In this document: piece after piece, positions 48,735 through 57,707 of the stretch
Numbering within the stretch: position 1 is the stretch's first letter
How the letters are laid out: each line of letters starts with the position of its first letter
DNA from: Bradyrhizobium sp. CCBAU 53421
Lineage (GTDB): Bacteria > Pseudomonadota > Alphaproteobacteria > Rhizobiales > Xanthobacteraceae
Assembly (NCBI RefSeq): GCF_015291625.1
Contig: NZ_CP030047.1
Location: 4,774,001-4,838,000, forward strand
Length of the DNA: 64,000 bases
Reading direction: 5' to 3'
The notes under the pieces: model-generated
What the model was told of the DNA's origin: nothing
Database searches by the model: none
What the model saw: only the letters and a program-made list of their open reading frames with translations
Translations under genes and position numbers: made by a program

Positions 48735-49772
48735 TCAGATCAGGAAGTGATCCTCCATCCATTGCATGCCGGCGGCGTTGGCCTTGGTCACGACGGGACC
48801 ATCGGTCACGACGTTCTTCGGAATGCCCTGGCCACTCTTCTCGCCGCCGACCACGGCGGCGACGCCCGCCACGATCGCACCGCCATGGATGCGGCAGGAC
48901 GGATTGCGGACGGTGGCGAACATGCGGCCTTCGCTGACCGCCTGGATCGCCGGCGGCATGGCGTCGACACCGCCGATCAGGATGTTGGTGCGGTTGCGCG
49001 CCTTCATGATGTTGTAGGCGGCGAGCGCCATGTCGTCATTGTGGAAGAACGCGGCGTCGATCTGCGAATATTTCGTCAGATAGGTTTCCCAGAGCCGGGC
49101 GGTCTTGGAGACGTCCCAGTCGGCGGGCTGGGTATCCAGCACCTCGATGTTCGGGAACTGCTTCACGACGGAGTTGAAGCCCTTGGCGCGGCCTTGCGCG
49201 CCGGTGTGGCCGAGCGCGCCCTGGGTCATGATGACCTTGCCCTTGCCACCGATCGCGTTGCACAGCGCCTGCGTCACCGAGGCGCCCATGAACTCGTTGT
49301 CGGGTGCCAGGAACGAATGGACGTTGATCTGGTCGAGCGGTGCAATCAGCGTGTCCATGTCGATCACGGGGGTGCCGGCGTCGATCATCTTCTGCACCGG
49401 CTGGGTCAACGTGCCGATCCCGAATGCCTGGATCGCGACGAAGTCCCATTTCTGCGAGGCCATGTTATCGATCGCGGCGCGCTGCTTGACGGCATCGAGC
49501 TGGCCGTCGAACCAGGTGACCTCGACGTTGAACAGCTTGCCCCAGAACTCGGCGGCCTGCTTTCCCTGCGCACACCATGTCGCTTGCAGGCCGGCGTTGG
49601 AGAATGCGGCCTTCAGCGGCTTTTCCGAACGTCCCATTTCGGCTGCGAGCGCGGACGTCGTCACGCCCATTCCGCCGAACAGGCCGGCCGCAGCGCCACC
49701 TGCCGCCGCCATCTGTAGAAGGTCGCGCCGCGTCGTCGACGCCTTGTCCATCCCCTTGTCGGTCTCTGGCAT
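48735..49772 (-). CDS. Sugar ABC transporter substrate-binding protein
   Basis: This 345-residue periplasmic binding protein has a twin-arginine export signal (TTRRDLLQMAAAGGAAAG), unusual for the mostly Sec-exported CUT2 binding proteins. The mature fold is type I (Peripla_BP_4): FSNAGLQATWCAQGKQ, a hinge strand, GTPVIDMDTLIAPLDQ and the second-lobe segment DAAFFHNDDMALAAYNIMK. I start at ATG 49772, which has AGGGAG six bases upstream; ATG 49790 is an alternative. It is the first gene of the operon with the ATPase and permease. No adjacent regulator or catabolic gene reveals the sugar. Confidence 0.88.
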   Translation of the reverse strand: MPETDKGMDKASTTRRDLLQMAAAGGAAAGLFGGMGVTTSALAAEMGRSEKPLKAAFSNAGLQATWCAQGKQAAEFWGKLFNVEVTWFDGQLDAVKQRAAIDNMASQKWDFVAIQAFGIGTLTQPVQKMIDAGTPVIDMDTLIAPLDQINVHSFLAPDNEFMGASVTQALCNAIGGKGKVIMTQGALGHTGAQGRAKGFNSVVKQFPNIEVLDTQPADWDVSKTARLWETYLTKYSQIDAAFFHNDDMALAAYNIMKARNRTNILIGGVDAMPPAIQAVSEGRMFATVRNPSCRIHGGAIVAGVAAVVGGEKSGQGIPKNVVTDGPVVTKANAAGMQWMEDHFLI

Positions 49773-49861
49773 TGCTTGCTCCCTCTTCATTTTTTCTCTC
49801 CGTCGGCGTCAGTTGCACGCGCCGCGGATAAAGCGAGTGTGTCACAATCGGGACGGTGGCG

Positions 49862-50287
49862 CTACGCCCTGTCGTCCACGAGATGTTTCTGTTGCAGCAC
49901 GATTGCCTCGATGTCGCGAAGCAGCTTGTGCCACGCAGCATCGATCTCCGTGGACCATTGCTCGCCGAGAATGTCGCGCAAACAGTCCGCGATCACCGCG
50001 AAGAACGCCACGAACAGTTCGCGCGGCGTGCCATAGGCGTCGTGGGAGAACACTTCGGATTCGATCAGGCGAAAATGTCCACGACGCTCGCCTGCGAAAT
50101 CGAGGATGGCCTCGATGGTCAGTGCCAGCATCGAGCCTTTCACCGGCTCGCTGCCTTCGGTGCGAAACATCGCCTGCGCTTCGGGACGTTCGCGAAACAG
50201 GCGCTGGTACACGCGTGGTGCCAGATCATCGCAAGCCGCTGCTGCGAGTTCGAAACTACGTTCGATTGGATTCGATGATGAGGTCAT
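49862..50287 (-). CDS. Single-domain globin
   Basis: This 141-residue protein has the all-helical pattern of a bacterial single-domain globin: PIERSFELAAAACDDLAPRVYQRLFRERPEAQAMF (helices A-C with the CD-corner Phe) and FSHDAYGTPRELFVAFFAVIADCLRDILG, in which the histidine before DAYG fits the heme-ligating F8 position. The last helix reads WSTEIDAAWHKLLRDIEA. No flavin reductase domain is attached. It may bind oxygen or NO, but this is family inference only. A strong terminator hairpin lies 29 bases upstream on the same strand. Confidence 0.72.
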   Translation of the reverse strand: MTSSSNPIERSFELAAAACDDLAPRVYQRLFRERPEAQAMFRTEGSEPVKGSMLALTIEAILDFAGERRGHFRLIESEVFSHDAYGTPRELFVAFFAVIADCLRDILGEQWSTEIDAAWHKLLRDIEAIVLQQKHLVDDRA

Positions 50288-50308
50288 TGCACGATGCGAT
50301 CATCACAC

Positions 50309-50338
50309 AAAAAAAGAGCAGGGCTCCAAGCCCTGCTC
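50309..50338 (-). terminator. Strong intrinsic terminator of an unassigned leftward transcript
   Basis: GAGCAGGGCT (50316-50325) and AGCCCTGCTC (50329-50338) form a perfect 10-bp stem with a 3-base loop; on the leftward strand seven T residues follow (50315-50309). It lies upstream of the globin gene and downstream of no large gene on that strand. Confidence 0.88.
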
Positions 50339-50355
50339 CAAAAATTGTGTCGACC

Positions 50356-50451
50356 CTATTTGCCCCAAAAATTCGATTTGATCTTGATTGATGGGGTGAC
50401 GCTGCTTGTGCGCGTCGGGCTCCTCCCGAGACTTGGACCACCAGGACACAC
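50356..50451 (-). CDS. Candidate 31-residue peptide (or small RNA region)
   Basis: A leftward frame from GTG 50451 reads 31 codons, begins VCPGGPSLGRSPTRTSS and ends IKIKSNFWGK, then a TAG 18 bases before the strong terminator stem. The product would be small and basic. The position directly before an intrinsic terminator suggests a short transcription unit. The start codon and ribosome-binding site are weak, so the transcript could equally be a non-coding RNA. No known family is recognised. Confidence 0.35.
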   Translation of the reverse strand: MCPGGPSLGRSPTRTSSVTPSIKIKSNFWGK

Positions 50452-50690
50452 CTCGCGGCTGGCCTGAGCCCGAATTGGTAGACTATCTTTCCAGCCTTGT
50501 CATCATTTTCGGCAACGATTGTTCAAATTTCGAGCAATTTGCGAAATGATTGGGATGGCGCCACCGGCGGTTGCGAAAGTGAGCTGAAAACACGTGACGG
50601 GTTAAGGGGATACGAAGGGCTGGTGGTGTGGCTATGACGCAAGTGTCACGCCCGGCTATTTCCGTCAGCCGGAAGAAAGGAGCGAGGCCG

Positions 50691-50723
50691 ATGATCTCGA
50701 CTTCCAACGCCTGTGGTGGTTAG
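50691..50723 (+). CDS. Short leader ORF (10 codons) before the copper cluster
   Basis: ATG 50691 reads MISTSNACGG and then TAG. An excellent Shine-Dalgarno AAGGAG (50677-50682) lies eight bases before it, better than that of the next gene. The DUF2946 gene starts 22 bases after its stop. A short translated leader with one cysteine in front of a metal-responsive gene would fit translational control, but no function is proven. The Shine-Dalgarno could instead serve an alternative GTG start at 50713. Confidence 0.45.
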   Translation: MISTSNACGG

Positions 50724-50745
50724 TTCCGATCCGGATGGTTTTGCG

Positions 50746-51117
50746 ATGCGTCGGCGGCTGAAGAATTTTCTGCCCATAGTCCTGGTTGCCCTGCTGGTGC
50801 AGATTTTTGCACCGATCGGGGCCTGCTGGGTGGCGAGCCTTGCCGCGTCCGACCCACGCGCGGCCGCCACCATCTGCCACGGCAATGCCGGCTCCGGCTC
50901 CGGGAAGGGTGACCAGACCGGGCATGATGCCCATGACGGTTGTTGCTCCGCATGCAGCGTGCTGCAAACCGGTGCGCCCGTTGATAACCCGGAGATCGCG
51001 GCTCACGCCGTCGAGCGACCTTCAACGCGCATCGCCTGGCTCGATTTCGCCTCCGAACTTGGTTGTTCGCCGGCTGGCCTGTCGGCACAAGCGCGCGCAC
51101 CGCCGCTGTTTTCCTGA
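50746..51117 (+). CDS. DUF2946 family protein (CruR-like copper-responsive upstream ORF)
   Basis: This 123-residue protein has an N-terminal hydrophobic signal/anchor (FLPIVLVALLVQIFAPIGACW) and a mid-region metal motif GHDAHDGCCSACSVLQ, the His-Cys cluster typical of DUF2946. In Bordetella a DUF2946 ORF named CruR precedes a TonB-dependent receptor gene and regulates it by copper-dependent translation coupling; the same order occurs here, 83 bases before the receptor. The start could also be GTG 50713. It is the first full gene of the copper cluster. Confidence 0.75.
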   Translation: MRRRLKNFLPIVLVALLVQIFAPIGACWVASLAASDPRAAATICHGNAGSGSGKGDQTGHDAHDGCCSACSVLQTGAPVDNPEIAAHAVERPSTRIAWLDFASELGCSPAGLSAQARAPPLFS

Positions 51118-51200
51118 CGAGATTGCCGCTGCTGGTGCGTTTGCGCGCCGGCGAGTGCTCATGAGCAAGCCGGCCGGAGCGCCGGTGTCGGGATTCACCC

Positions 51201-52186
51201 ATGTTCCGGTTTCATGCCACCCGTGGCGTGAGCATTGCAGCCATCCAGGCCGCGTTACTGGCGTCGGCCGACATGGCGTACGCGCAGAGTGGCGGCCAGG
51301 CGGTGCTGCCACCCGTCACCGTCGAGGTGCCGCAGCCGGCGAGGCCGGCCGCGCCCAAGCCGGTCAATCGTGCTGCCGTCGCTGTCCGGCGGCGGGCCGT
51401 GCCGTCGGCCGCGGCGAACCGGCCGGTCGTGGTCGTCACCACGCCGGGGGAGGGCGCCAACGCATCGCTCGGGACGCCGCCGGCCGTGGCCCGGTTCCAG
51501 CTGCCGGAGAAGGCCTTCAGCATCACCGCCCGGCAGGTCGACGAGACCGTCAACCTCAAAGACCCCGAGGACGCGGTCAAATACATGCCGAGCCTGTTCG
51601 TGCGGAAGCGCAACGACGGAGACACTCAGGCCGTGCTGGCGACCCGCAGCTGGGGCGTCAATTCGAGCGCGCGCTCACTGATCTACTACGACGATCTGCT
51701 GGTGTCGGCGCTGATCGGCAACAACAACACCAGCGCCTCGCCGAAGTGGAACCTGATCTCGCCGGAGGCGATCGGCCGGATCGATTACCTGAACGGCCCG
51801 TTCGCCGCGGCGTACCCCGGCAACTCGATCGGCGGCGTGCTGCTGATCTCCTCGAAGATGCCCGACAAGCCGTTTGCCGTGGCCAATGAGACGGTCTCGG
51901 TGATGCCGTGGAGCCAGTACGGCACCAAGGACACCTATGCGACCAGCCAGACCAGCGCGGCCGCCGGCAAGCGCGATGGCAAGCTGTATTCGACCCTCAA
52001 CAACGTGGATGTGATCTCCCACGTCTATGGCGCGTTCGACAATTTCTTCGTCGTCGACATGAAGATCCACTACAACGCGACGGCAAATTTCGCGTTCGAC
52101 TTCGGCATCTCTTCAACGTGCAATGTTTCCTATTCCACCCCTTCCCGGGCAGAACCTTTGTTCTGGCCGGGAAATACACCTTCTGA
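51201..52186 (+). pseudogene. TonB-dependent (copper-type) receptor, decayed
   Basis: A signal peptide (ending MAYAQ) and a complete plug domain are visible (NLKDPEDAVKYMPSLFVRK to YPGNSIGGVLLISSKMP). Instead of the usual 22-strand barrel, the frame jumps after the first strand (ATSQTSAAAGK) to the final strands (STLNNVDVISHVYGAFDNFF). The last strand then lies in the +2 frame from about 52109 (LFNVQCFLFHPFPGRTFVLA, ending in Phe before TGA at 52184). The intact family has about 700-750 residues; only about 330 remain. Thus an internal deletion of roughly 400 codons plus a frameshift. Neighbours point to a copper receptor of the OprC/NosA kind. The current frame runs on to 52229. Confidence 0.85.
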
Positions 52187-52225
52187 GCCTGCCGCCTGCC
52201 GGCAACAACACAAAGGAGCTTCAAC

Positions 52226-52747
52226 ATGAGAAAAACACTGGCTGGGCTTGCTGCAATCGTCACGCTCGCGCTGATCGCGCCCGCCGCGGCCGAAGACATC
52301 AAGGCCGGCGACCTCGTGATCACGCAAGCGTGGACGCGCGCGACGCCGAACGGTGCCAAGATCGGCGGCGGCTATCTGACGATCGAGAACAAGGGGACGA
52401 CGCCCGACCGGTTGGTGTCAGGCTCCGCCGACGTCGCCGGCAAGGTCGAGGTCCACGAGATGTCGATGGACAACGGCGTGATGAAGATGCGCGCGCTCGA
52501 TAAAGGTCTGACCATCGATCCGGGCAAGACCGTGAAGCTCGCGCCCGGCGGCTATCATTTGATGATGTTCGACCTGAAGAACCCGCTGAAGCAGGGCGAC
52601 AAGGTGCCGGTCACGCTCGAGTTCGAGAAGGCCGGCAAGGTCGCGGTCTCGCTGGATGTGCAGGCCGTCGGCGCGCAAGCCCCCGGCAGCGGTGATCACT
52701 CCGGCCATGGCGACCATTCCGGTCACATGGACATGAAGAAGATGTGA
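52226..52747 (+). CDS. PCu(A)C copper chaperone
   Basis: This 173-residue periplasmic chaperone carries copper to cytochrome oxidase or other targets. A Sec signal (ending APAAAED) is followed by the PCuAC domain with the copper ligands of the H-M-x10-M-x21-H-x-M pattern: VEVHEMSMDNGVMKMR and GGYHLMMFDL. The C-terminal tail adds a His/Met-rich extension (GDHSGHGDHSGHMDMKKM), a likely second copper site. It starts inside the read-through frame of the decayed receptor and 39 bases after the receptor's original stop. Next genes are a YcnI-like protein and CopCD. Confidence 0.93.
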   Translation: MRKTLAGLAAIVTLALIAPAAAEDIKAGDLVITQAWTRATPNGAKIGGGYLTIENKGTTPDRLVSGSADVAGKVEVHEMSMDNGVMKMRALDKGLTIDPGKTVKLAPGGYHLMMFDLKNPLKQGDKVPVTLEFEKAGKVAVSLDVQAVGAQAPGSGDHSGHGDHSGHMDMKKM

Positions 52748-52754
52748 GGAAGCC

Positions 52755-53282
52755 ATGCGATCGAACACGCTCCTCATTGCCGCAGCGGCGCTGCTTGCGG
52801 CGTCGCCCGCGGTCGCCCATGTCACGCTCGAAGGAAAGCAGGCGCCGGTCGGTTCGTACTACAAGGCGGTCTTCGCCGTGCCGCATGGCTGCGCGGGATC
52901 GGCGACGATCAAGATCCGCGTGCAGATTCCGGAAGGTGTGATCGGGGTCAAGCCGATGCCGAAGCCCGGCTGGTCTCTCGATACGGTCACCGGCAAATAC
53001 GCCACCCAATACGACTTTCACGGCGCCAAGCTGTCCGAGGGCGTGAAGGAAGTCGCCTGGAGCGGTGGCAAGCTCTCCGACCAGAACTACGACGAGTTCG
53101 TGATGCAGACATTCCTGACCGATACGCTGAAGCCGAACACCACGTTGTATTTTCCCGTCGTCCAGGAATGCGAACAGGGCGTCAGCCGCTGGATCGACGT
53201 TCCGGCCGAGGGGCAGGGCGGCGGGCACGACCGCGGCAGCAAGACGCCGGCGCCCGGCGTCAAGCTGCTGCCGAAGTCGTAA
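52755..53282 (+). CDS. YcnI/DUF1775 family copper-associated protein
   Basis: This 175-residue exported protein belongs to the DUF1775 (YcnI) family, commonly beside CopC/CopD and PCu(A)C genes. The signal peptide ends AVAH, and the mature protein would begin with the histidine preceding VTLE, as expected for YcnI-type copper sites. Conserved elements include FAVPHGCAGSATIKIRVQIP, WSLDTVTGKY and LKPNTTLYFPVVQECEQG with a cysteine. It lies eight bases after the chaperone gene, clearly one operon. Copper binding at the N-terminal histidine is established for the B. subtilis homologue. Confidence 0.9.
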   Translation: MRSNTLLIAAAALLAASPAVAHVTLEGKQAPVGSYYKAVFAVPHGCAGSATIKIRVQIPEGVIGVKPMPKPGWSLDTVTGKYATQYDFHGAKLSEGVKEVAWSGGKLSDQNYDEFVMQTFLTDTLKPNTTLYFPVVQECEQGVSRWIDVPAEGQGGGHDRGSKTPAPGVKLLPKS

Positions 53283-53285
53283 GCC

Positions 53286-54863
53286 GTGCGGCCGGTCGCA
53301 AGTCATGTTGTGGCGAGTCTCGTGGCGCTGCTGCTGGCGCTGTGTCTTGCGACCTCGGCCCATGCGCATGCCGTCCTGATTGCCGCTGAGCCTGCCGATG
53401 GCAGCGTGGTCACGGAGGCACCGAAGACGGTGGTGCTCCGCTTCAACGAAGCGGTGGCGCCGACCGCGGTCAGCCTGCTTGACGCTGCGGGCAAGCCGCG
53501 CGACGTCGCGATCCGCGCCGTCGATCAATCGGTGATGGTGACCCTGCCTGCGGACCTGCCCCAGGGCACGCAGGTGGTCAGCTATCGTGTGGTGTCGCAG
53601 GACGGCCATCCGGTTGCGGGTTCGCTGCTGTTCTCGATTGGCGTCGTCACGGGCTCGGCGGCGCCGTCCGGCGAGGGGCTGCTGCACACGCTGATCTGGC
53701 TGGCGCGGCTCGGGCTCTATCTCGGGCTGTTTGCCGGCGTCGGAGGCGTGTTCTTTGCTGCGTGGATCGGGCAGGGCCCGGCCGGCGAGCGGCTGATCAT
53801 GTGGTCGCTCAAGATCGGCCTCATCGGCGCGATCGCCTCGCTTGGCCTGCAGGGCGTCGACCTGCTGAACTTGCCGATCACCGGCGTCCTGACATGGGCG
53901 GCGTGGGCAAGTGCCGCCGGCACCAGCCTGTTTCCTGCGCTGCTGCTGGCGATTGTTGCAATGCTGATCGCGGCGATTGCCTGGCGCAGTCCGTCATTCA
54001 GCGCGGCGTTCATACGCACCGCGATCGCCATGATCTGCGTCGGGCTGTCGTTCGCGGTGAGCGGCCATGCCGCCACGGCCTCTCCGCAATGGCTGACGCG
54101 GAGCGCGCTGTTCATCCACGGCGCTGGTCTGGCGTTCTGGATGGGCGCGCTCGCGCCGCTGGCCGTGCTCGCCTGGCAACGCAAGGATTCGCTGCTGCGG
54201 GTGCTCCGGCGCTTTTCGATGCTCGCGGTGCCGGTCGTCGCGCTGATCGCTCTGTCGGGCCTCGCACTTGCCGTTGTTCAGCTCGAAAGCTTTGGCGCGC
54301 TGATCGACACCGGCTATGGCAACATCCTCCTCGCGAAACTCGTGCTGGTGTCGCTGTTGCTCACATTCGCTGCGCTGAACCGCTTGGTGTTCACGCCGGC
54401 CATCGCGCGCGAATTTCACCGCACGCGGCCGCTGCAGCGCTCGATCGCGCTCGAGTTCGTGCTCATGATCGCCATCCTCGGTCTCGTCGCGCTATGGCGC
54501 TTCACGCCGCCGCCGCGCGTGCTGGCAATGTCTGACGATGTCCCGCTCGCGGTCCACATCCACACCGATGCCGCGATGTTCCAGGTGCTGATCGCGCCGG
54601 GCAAGGTCGGGCAGAACGATTTCGTGCTGCAGCTGATGAACGGCGATGCCAGCCCGTTCGCGGCCAAGGAGGCGACGCTGACGCTGAGCCTGCCGGATCG
54701 CGGCATCGAGCCGCTGGAACGCAGTGCCGCGCTGGGTCCCGACGGCTATTGGCACGTGAAGAAGGTGCCATTGCCGATCCCGGGCCGCTGGCACATGCAG
54801 ATCGATGCCCTGGTGACCGATTTCAAGAAAGTGACGCTGGAAGACGATTTCGAGGTCAGGTAA
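53286..54863 (+). CDS. CopC-CopD fusion protein (copper resistance/uptake)
   Basis: This 525-residue protein fuses a periplasmic CopC domain to a CopD membrane domain. The signal ends AHAHAVLIAAEPADGS, so the mature N-terminus would be the copper-binding histidine; VSQDGHPVAGSLLFSIG is the CopC motif. From about residue 135 about eight helices follow (CopD, with conserved histidines such as GHAATAS and FIHGAG). The C-terminus is a soluble beta-rich domain. It starts at GTG 53286, three bases after the YcnI gene. It probably moves copper across the inner membrane. Confidence 0.92.
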   Translation: MRPVASHVVASLVALLLALCLATSAHAHAVLIAAEPADGSVVTEAPKTVVLRFNEAVAPTAVSLLDAAGKPRDVAIRAVDQSVMVTLPADLPQGTQVVSYRVVSQDGHPVAGSLLFSIGVVTGSAAPSGEGLLHTLIWLARLGLYLGLFAGVGGVFFAAWIGQGPAGERLIMWSLKIGLIGAIASLGLQGVDLLNLPITGVLTWAAWASAAGTSLFPALLLAIVAMLIAAIAWRSPSFSAAFIRTAIAMICVGLSFAVSGHAATASPQWLTRSALFIHGAGLAFWMGALAPLAVLAWQRKDSLLRVLRRFSMLAVPVVALIALSGLALAVVQLESFGALIDTGYGNILLAKLVLVSLLLTFAALNRLVFTPAIAREFHRTRPLQRSIALEFVLMIAILGLVALWRFTPPPRVLAMSDDVPLAVHIHTDAAMFQVLIAPGKVGQNDFVLQLMNGDASPFAAKEATLTLSLPDRGIEPLERSAALGPDGYWHVKKVPLPIPGRWHMQIDALVTDFKKVTLEDDFEVR

Positions 54864-55027
54864 ACGCACGATCAGCGCGCCGGGCAGGTTGTCAGGACGC
54901 AATTCGTTCAAATGGCCGAAAATCGCCTGATTTGAAGGGTTTTTGTCATCTGGCGGCCTTGTGTTTTCACAGCCGATCCGGTTTCACTGCAGCTCTTCCC
55001 ACGCTTTCCTGATTCCCGAGTAACGCC
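54864..55027. other. Intergenic region before proS
   Basis: 164 bases that must contain the proS promoter. No clear -35/-10 pair, terminator or repeat was recognised. Confidence 0.35.
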
Positions 55028-56347
55028 ATGCGATTGTCGCGGTTTTTCCTGCCCATCCTGAAAGAAAACCCGAAAGAGGCGGAGATCGTCTCGCATCGGC
55101 TGATGCTGCGCGCGGGCATGATGCGGCAGGAGGCGGCCGGCATCTATGCTTGGCTGCCGCTCGGCTTCCGGGTGCTGAAGAAGATCGAGCAGATCGTTCG
55201 CGAGGAGCAGGATCGCGCGGGTGCGCTCGAGCTCTTGATGCCGACGCTGCAGCTTGCCGATCTCTGGCGCGAAAGCGGCCGCTACGACGCCTATGGCCCG
55301 GAGATGCTGCGCATCCTCGATCGTCACAAGCGCGAGCTCCTGTACGGGCCGACCAACGAGGAAATGATCACCGAGATCTTCCGCTCCTACATCAAGTCCT
55401 ACAAGAACCTGCCGCTGAACCTCTACCACATCCAGTGGAAGTTCCGTGACGAGCAGCGTCCGCGTTTCGGCGTGATGCGCGGCCGCGAATTCCTGATGAA
55501 GGATGCCTATTCGTTCGACCTCGACGAGGCCGGCGCGCGGCGCTCTTACAACAAGATGTTTGTGGCCTATTTGCGCACCTTTGCGCGGATGGGCCTGAAG
55601 GCGATCCCGATGCGGGCCGAGACCGGCCCGATCGGCGGCGACCTCAGCCACGAATTCATCGTGCTCGCCGACACCGGCGAGTCCGGCGTCTTCATCAATC
55701 GTGATGTGCTGGACCTGCCGGTGCCGGGCGAGGACGTCGATTATGACGGTGACTTGACGCCGATCATCAAACAGTGGACCTCGGTCTATGCTGCGACCGA
55801 GGACGTGCATGAGGCTGCGCGCTTCGAGCAGGAAGTGCCCGAAGCGAAGCGGCTGAACACCCGCGGCATCGAGGTCGGCCAGATCTTCTATTTCGGCACC
55901 AAATATTCCGACACCATGAAGGCGATGGTGGCGGGTCCCGATGGCGTCGACGTGCCGATCCATGGCGGCTCCTACGGTGTCGGCGTATCGCGTCTGGTCG
56001 GCGCGATCATCGAGGCCTGTCATGATGACGCGGGCATCAAGTGGCCCGAGGCGGTCGCGCCGTTCCGTGCCGCGATCCTCAACCTCAAGCAGGGCGATGC
56101 CGCGGTCGACGGCGCCTGCGAGCAGCTTTATCGCGAGCTCTCGGCGAAGGGCGTCGACGTGCTTTACGACGACACCGATCAGCGCGCCGGCGCCAAGTTC
56201 GCGGCGGCCGATCTGATCGGAATCCCCTGGCAGATTCTGGTCGGACCGAAGGGGCTTGCGGAAGGCAAGGTCGAGGTGAAGCGCCGCAGCGACGGTTCGC
56301 GCGAGAACATGAGCCCCGCCGACGTGGTCGCGAAGCTCGCGGGTTAA
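55028..56347 (+). CDS. proS: Prolyl-tRNA synthetase (short form)
   Basis: This 439-residue class II synthetase charges tRNA-Pro. Class motif 2 is in [37 protein letters not shown] precedes it, and motif 3 is in [14 protein letters not shown]. The C-terminal anticodon-binding domain contains [27 protein letters not shown]. The insertion (editing) domain of E. coli ProS is absent, the normal state in alphaproteobacteria, which use separate trans-editing proteins. It begins at ATG 55028 preceded by GAGTAACGCC, and is followed by the lol genes. Confidence 0.96.
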   Translation: MRLSRFFLPILKENPKEAEIVSHRLMLRAGMMRQEAAGIYAWLPLGFRVLKKIEQIVREEQDRAGALELLMPTLQLADLWRESGRYDAYGPEMLRILDRHKRELLYGPTNEEMITEIFRSYIKSYKNLPLNLYHIQWKFRDEQRPRFGVMRGREFLMKDAYSFDLDEAGARRSYNKMFVAYLRTFARMGLKAIPMRAETGPIGGDLSHEFIVLADTGESGVFINRDVLDLPVPGEDVDYDGDLTPIIKQWTSVYAATEDVHEAARFEQEVPEAKRLNTRGIEVGQIFYFGTKYSDTMKAMVAGPDGVDVPIHGGSYGVGVSRLVGAIIEACHDDAGIKWPEAVAPFRAAILNLKQGDAAVDGACEQLYRELSAKGVDVLYDDTDQRAGAKFAAADLIGIPWQILVGPKGLAEGKVEVKRRSDGSRENMSPADVVAKLAG

Positions 56348-56418
56348 AGTTTATTCACGCCGTGCGATCGGCGGGGTAATCCGGCCACATTTGGCCCGAA
56401 TCATGGGATTATCGAGAG

Positions 56419-57699
56419 ATGGATGAGACCATGAACGAGCCAGTCCGTACCCCGCCTTTTGCGCCATTCGAATGGCTGCTGTCCGGACGCTATCTGCGCG
56501 CGCGCCGCAAGGAAGGATTCATCTCGGTCATCGCCGGTTTCTCGTTCCTCGGCATCATGCTTGGCGTTGCCACGCTGATCGTGGTGATGGCCGTCATGAA
56601 CGGTTTCCGCAAGGAATTGCTCGACAAGATCCTCGGCCTCAATGGACATATTCTCGTGCAGCCGCTGGAATCGCCGCTGACCGACTGGAAGGATGTCGCC
56701 GATCGCATCAGCCAGGTGCAGGGCATTCGTCTCGCCGCGCCTGTCGTGGACGGGCAGGGGCTGGGATCATCGCCGTTCAACGCCGCCGGCGTCTTCATCC
56801 GCGGTATTCGCGCCGACGACCTCAACAACCTCACCTCGATCGCCAAGAACATCAAGCAGGGCACGCTCGAGGGCTTCGATGAGGGGCAGGGCGTTGCGAT
56901 CGGCCGCCGCCTCGCCGACCAGCTTTCGCTGCATGCCGGCGACATGATCACGCTGGTCTCGCCGAAGGGGGCGGTGACGCCGATGGGCACCACGCCGCGC
57001 ATCAAGCCCTACAAGATCACCGCGGTGTTCGAGATCGGCATGTCGGAGTACGATTCGACCTTCGTGTTCATGCCGCTGACCGAGGCGCAGGCGTATTTCA
57101 ACCGCAACAACGACGTGTCCTCGATCGAGGTGTTCACCACCAATCCGGACAAGATCGAAACCTTTCGCAAGCTGGTGACGGAGGCGGCCGGCCGGCCGGT
57201 CTTCCTGGTCGACTGGCGGCAGCGCAATTCGACCTTTTTCAACGCGCTTCAGGTCGAACGCAACGTGATGTTCCTGATCCTGACCATGATCGTGCTGGTC
57301 GCGGCGCTCAACATCGTCTCCGGACTGATCATGCTGGTGAAGGACAAGGGCCAGGACATCGCGATCCTGCGTACCATGGGCGCCTCGCAGGGCTCGATCA
57401 TGCGGATATTCCTGATCACCGGTGCATCGATCGGCGTGGTCGGGACCTTGGTCGGTCTGCTGGTCGGCCTGCTGATCTGCTTCAACATCGAGACCATCAG
57501 GCAATTCCTGTCGTGGCTCACCAACACGGAATTGTTCGATCCCACGCTCTATTTCCTGTCGAAGCTGCCTGCTGAAATCGATTTCGGCGAGACGCTCGCT
57601 GTCGTGATCATGGCGCTGACATTGTCCTTCCTCGCGACGCTCTACCCGTCGTGGCGCGCGGCGCGCCTCGATCCGGTCGAAGCGCTCCGGTACGAATAG
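56419..57699 (+). CDS. lolC: Lipoprotein-releasing ABC transporter permease (LolC/LolE family)
   Basis: This 426-residue membrane protein has the LolC/E design: one N-terminal helix ([21 protein letters not shown]), a large periplasmic domain (residues about 50-280) and three C-terminal helices of FtsX type ([19 protein letters not shown] is the coupling region). Alphaproteobacteria carry a single LolC/E-type permease that forms a homodimer with LolD and extracts lipoproteins for the outer membrane. The family start [26 protein letters not shown] is complete. lolD follows after eight bases. Confidence 0.93.
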   Translation: MDETMNEPVRTPPFAPFEWLLSGRYLRARRKEGFISVIAGFSFLGIMLGVATLIVVMAVMNGFRKELLDKILGLNGHILVQPLESPLTDWKDVADRISQVQGIRLAAPVVDGQGLGSSPFNAAGVFIRGIRADDLNNLTSIAKNIKQGTLEGFDEGQGVAIGRRLADQLSLHAGDMITLVSPKGAVTPMGTTPRIKPYKITAVFEIGMSEYDSTFVFMPLTEAQAYFNRNNDVSSIEVFTTNPDKIETFRKLVTEAAGRPVFLVDWRQRNSTFFNALQVERNVMFLILTMIVLVAALNIVSGLIMLVKDKGQDIAILRTMGASQGSIMRIFLITGASIGVVGTLVGLLVGLLICFNIETIRQFLSWLTNTELFDPTLYFLSKLPAEIDFGETLAVVIMALTLSFLATLYPSWRAARLDPVEALRYE

Positions 57700-57707
57700 G
57701 AGCGCAC

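Larger units (their letters stand above)
50288..50690. other. Intergenic region between globin and the copper cluster
   Basis: About 400 bases without a large gene. It contains a leftward intrinsic terminator (50309-50338) and a candidate 31-codon leftward frame (50356-50451), annotated separately. Rightward, it must contain the promoter of the copper cluster. AT content rises around 50505-50550. Confidence 0.5.

Noticed and set aside
50256..50441. 61-residue leftward frame with a hydrophobic stretch upstream of the globin
   Set aside because: Its hydrophobic part is just the translation of the terminator stem and T-run, and it overlaps the globin start.
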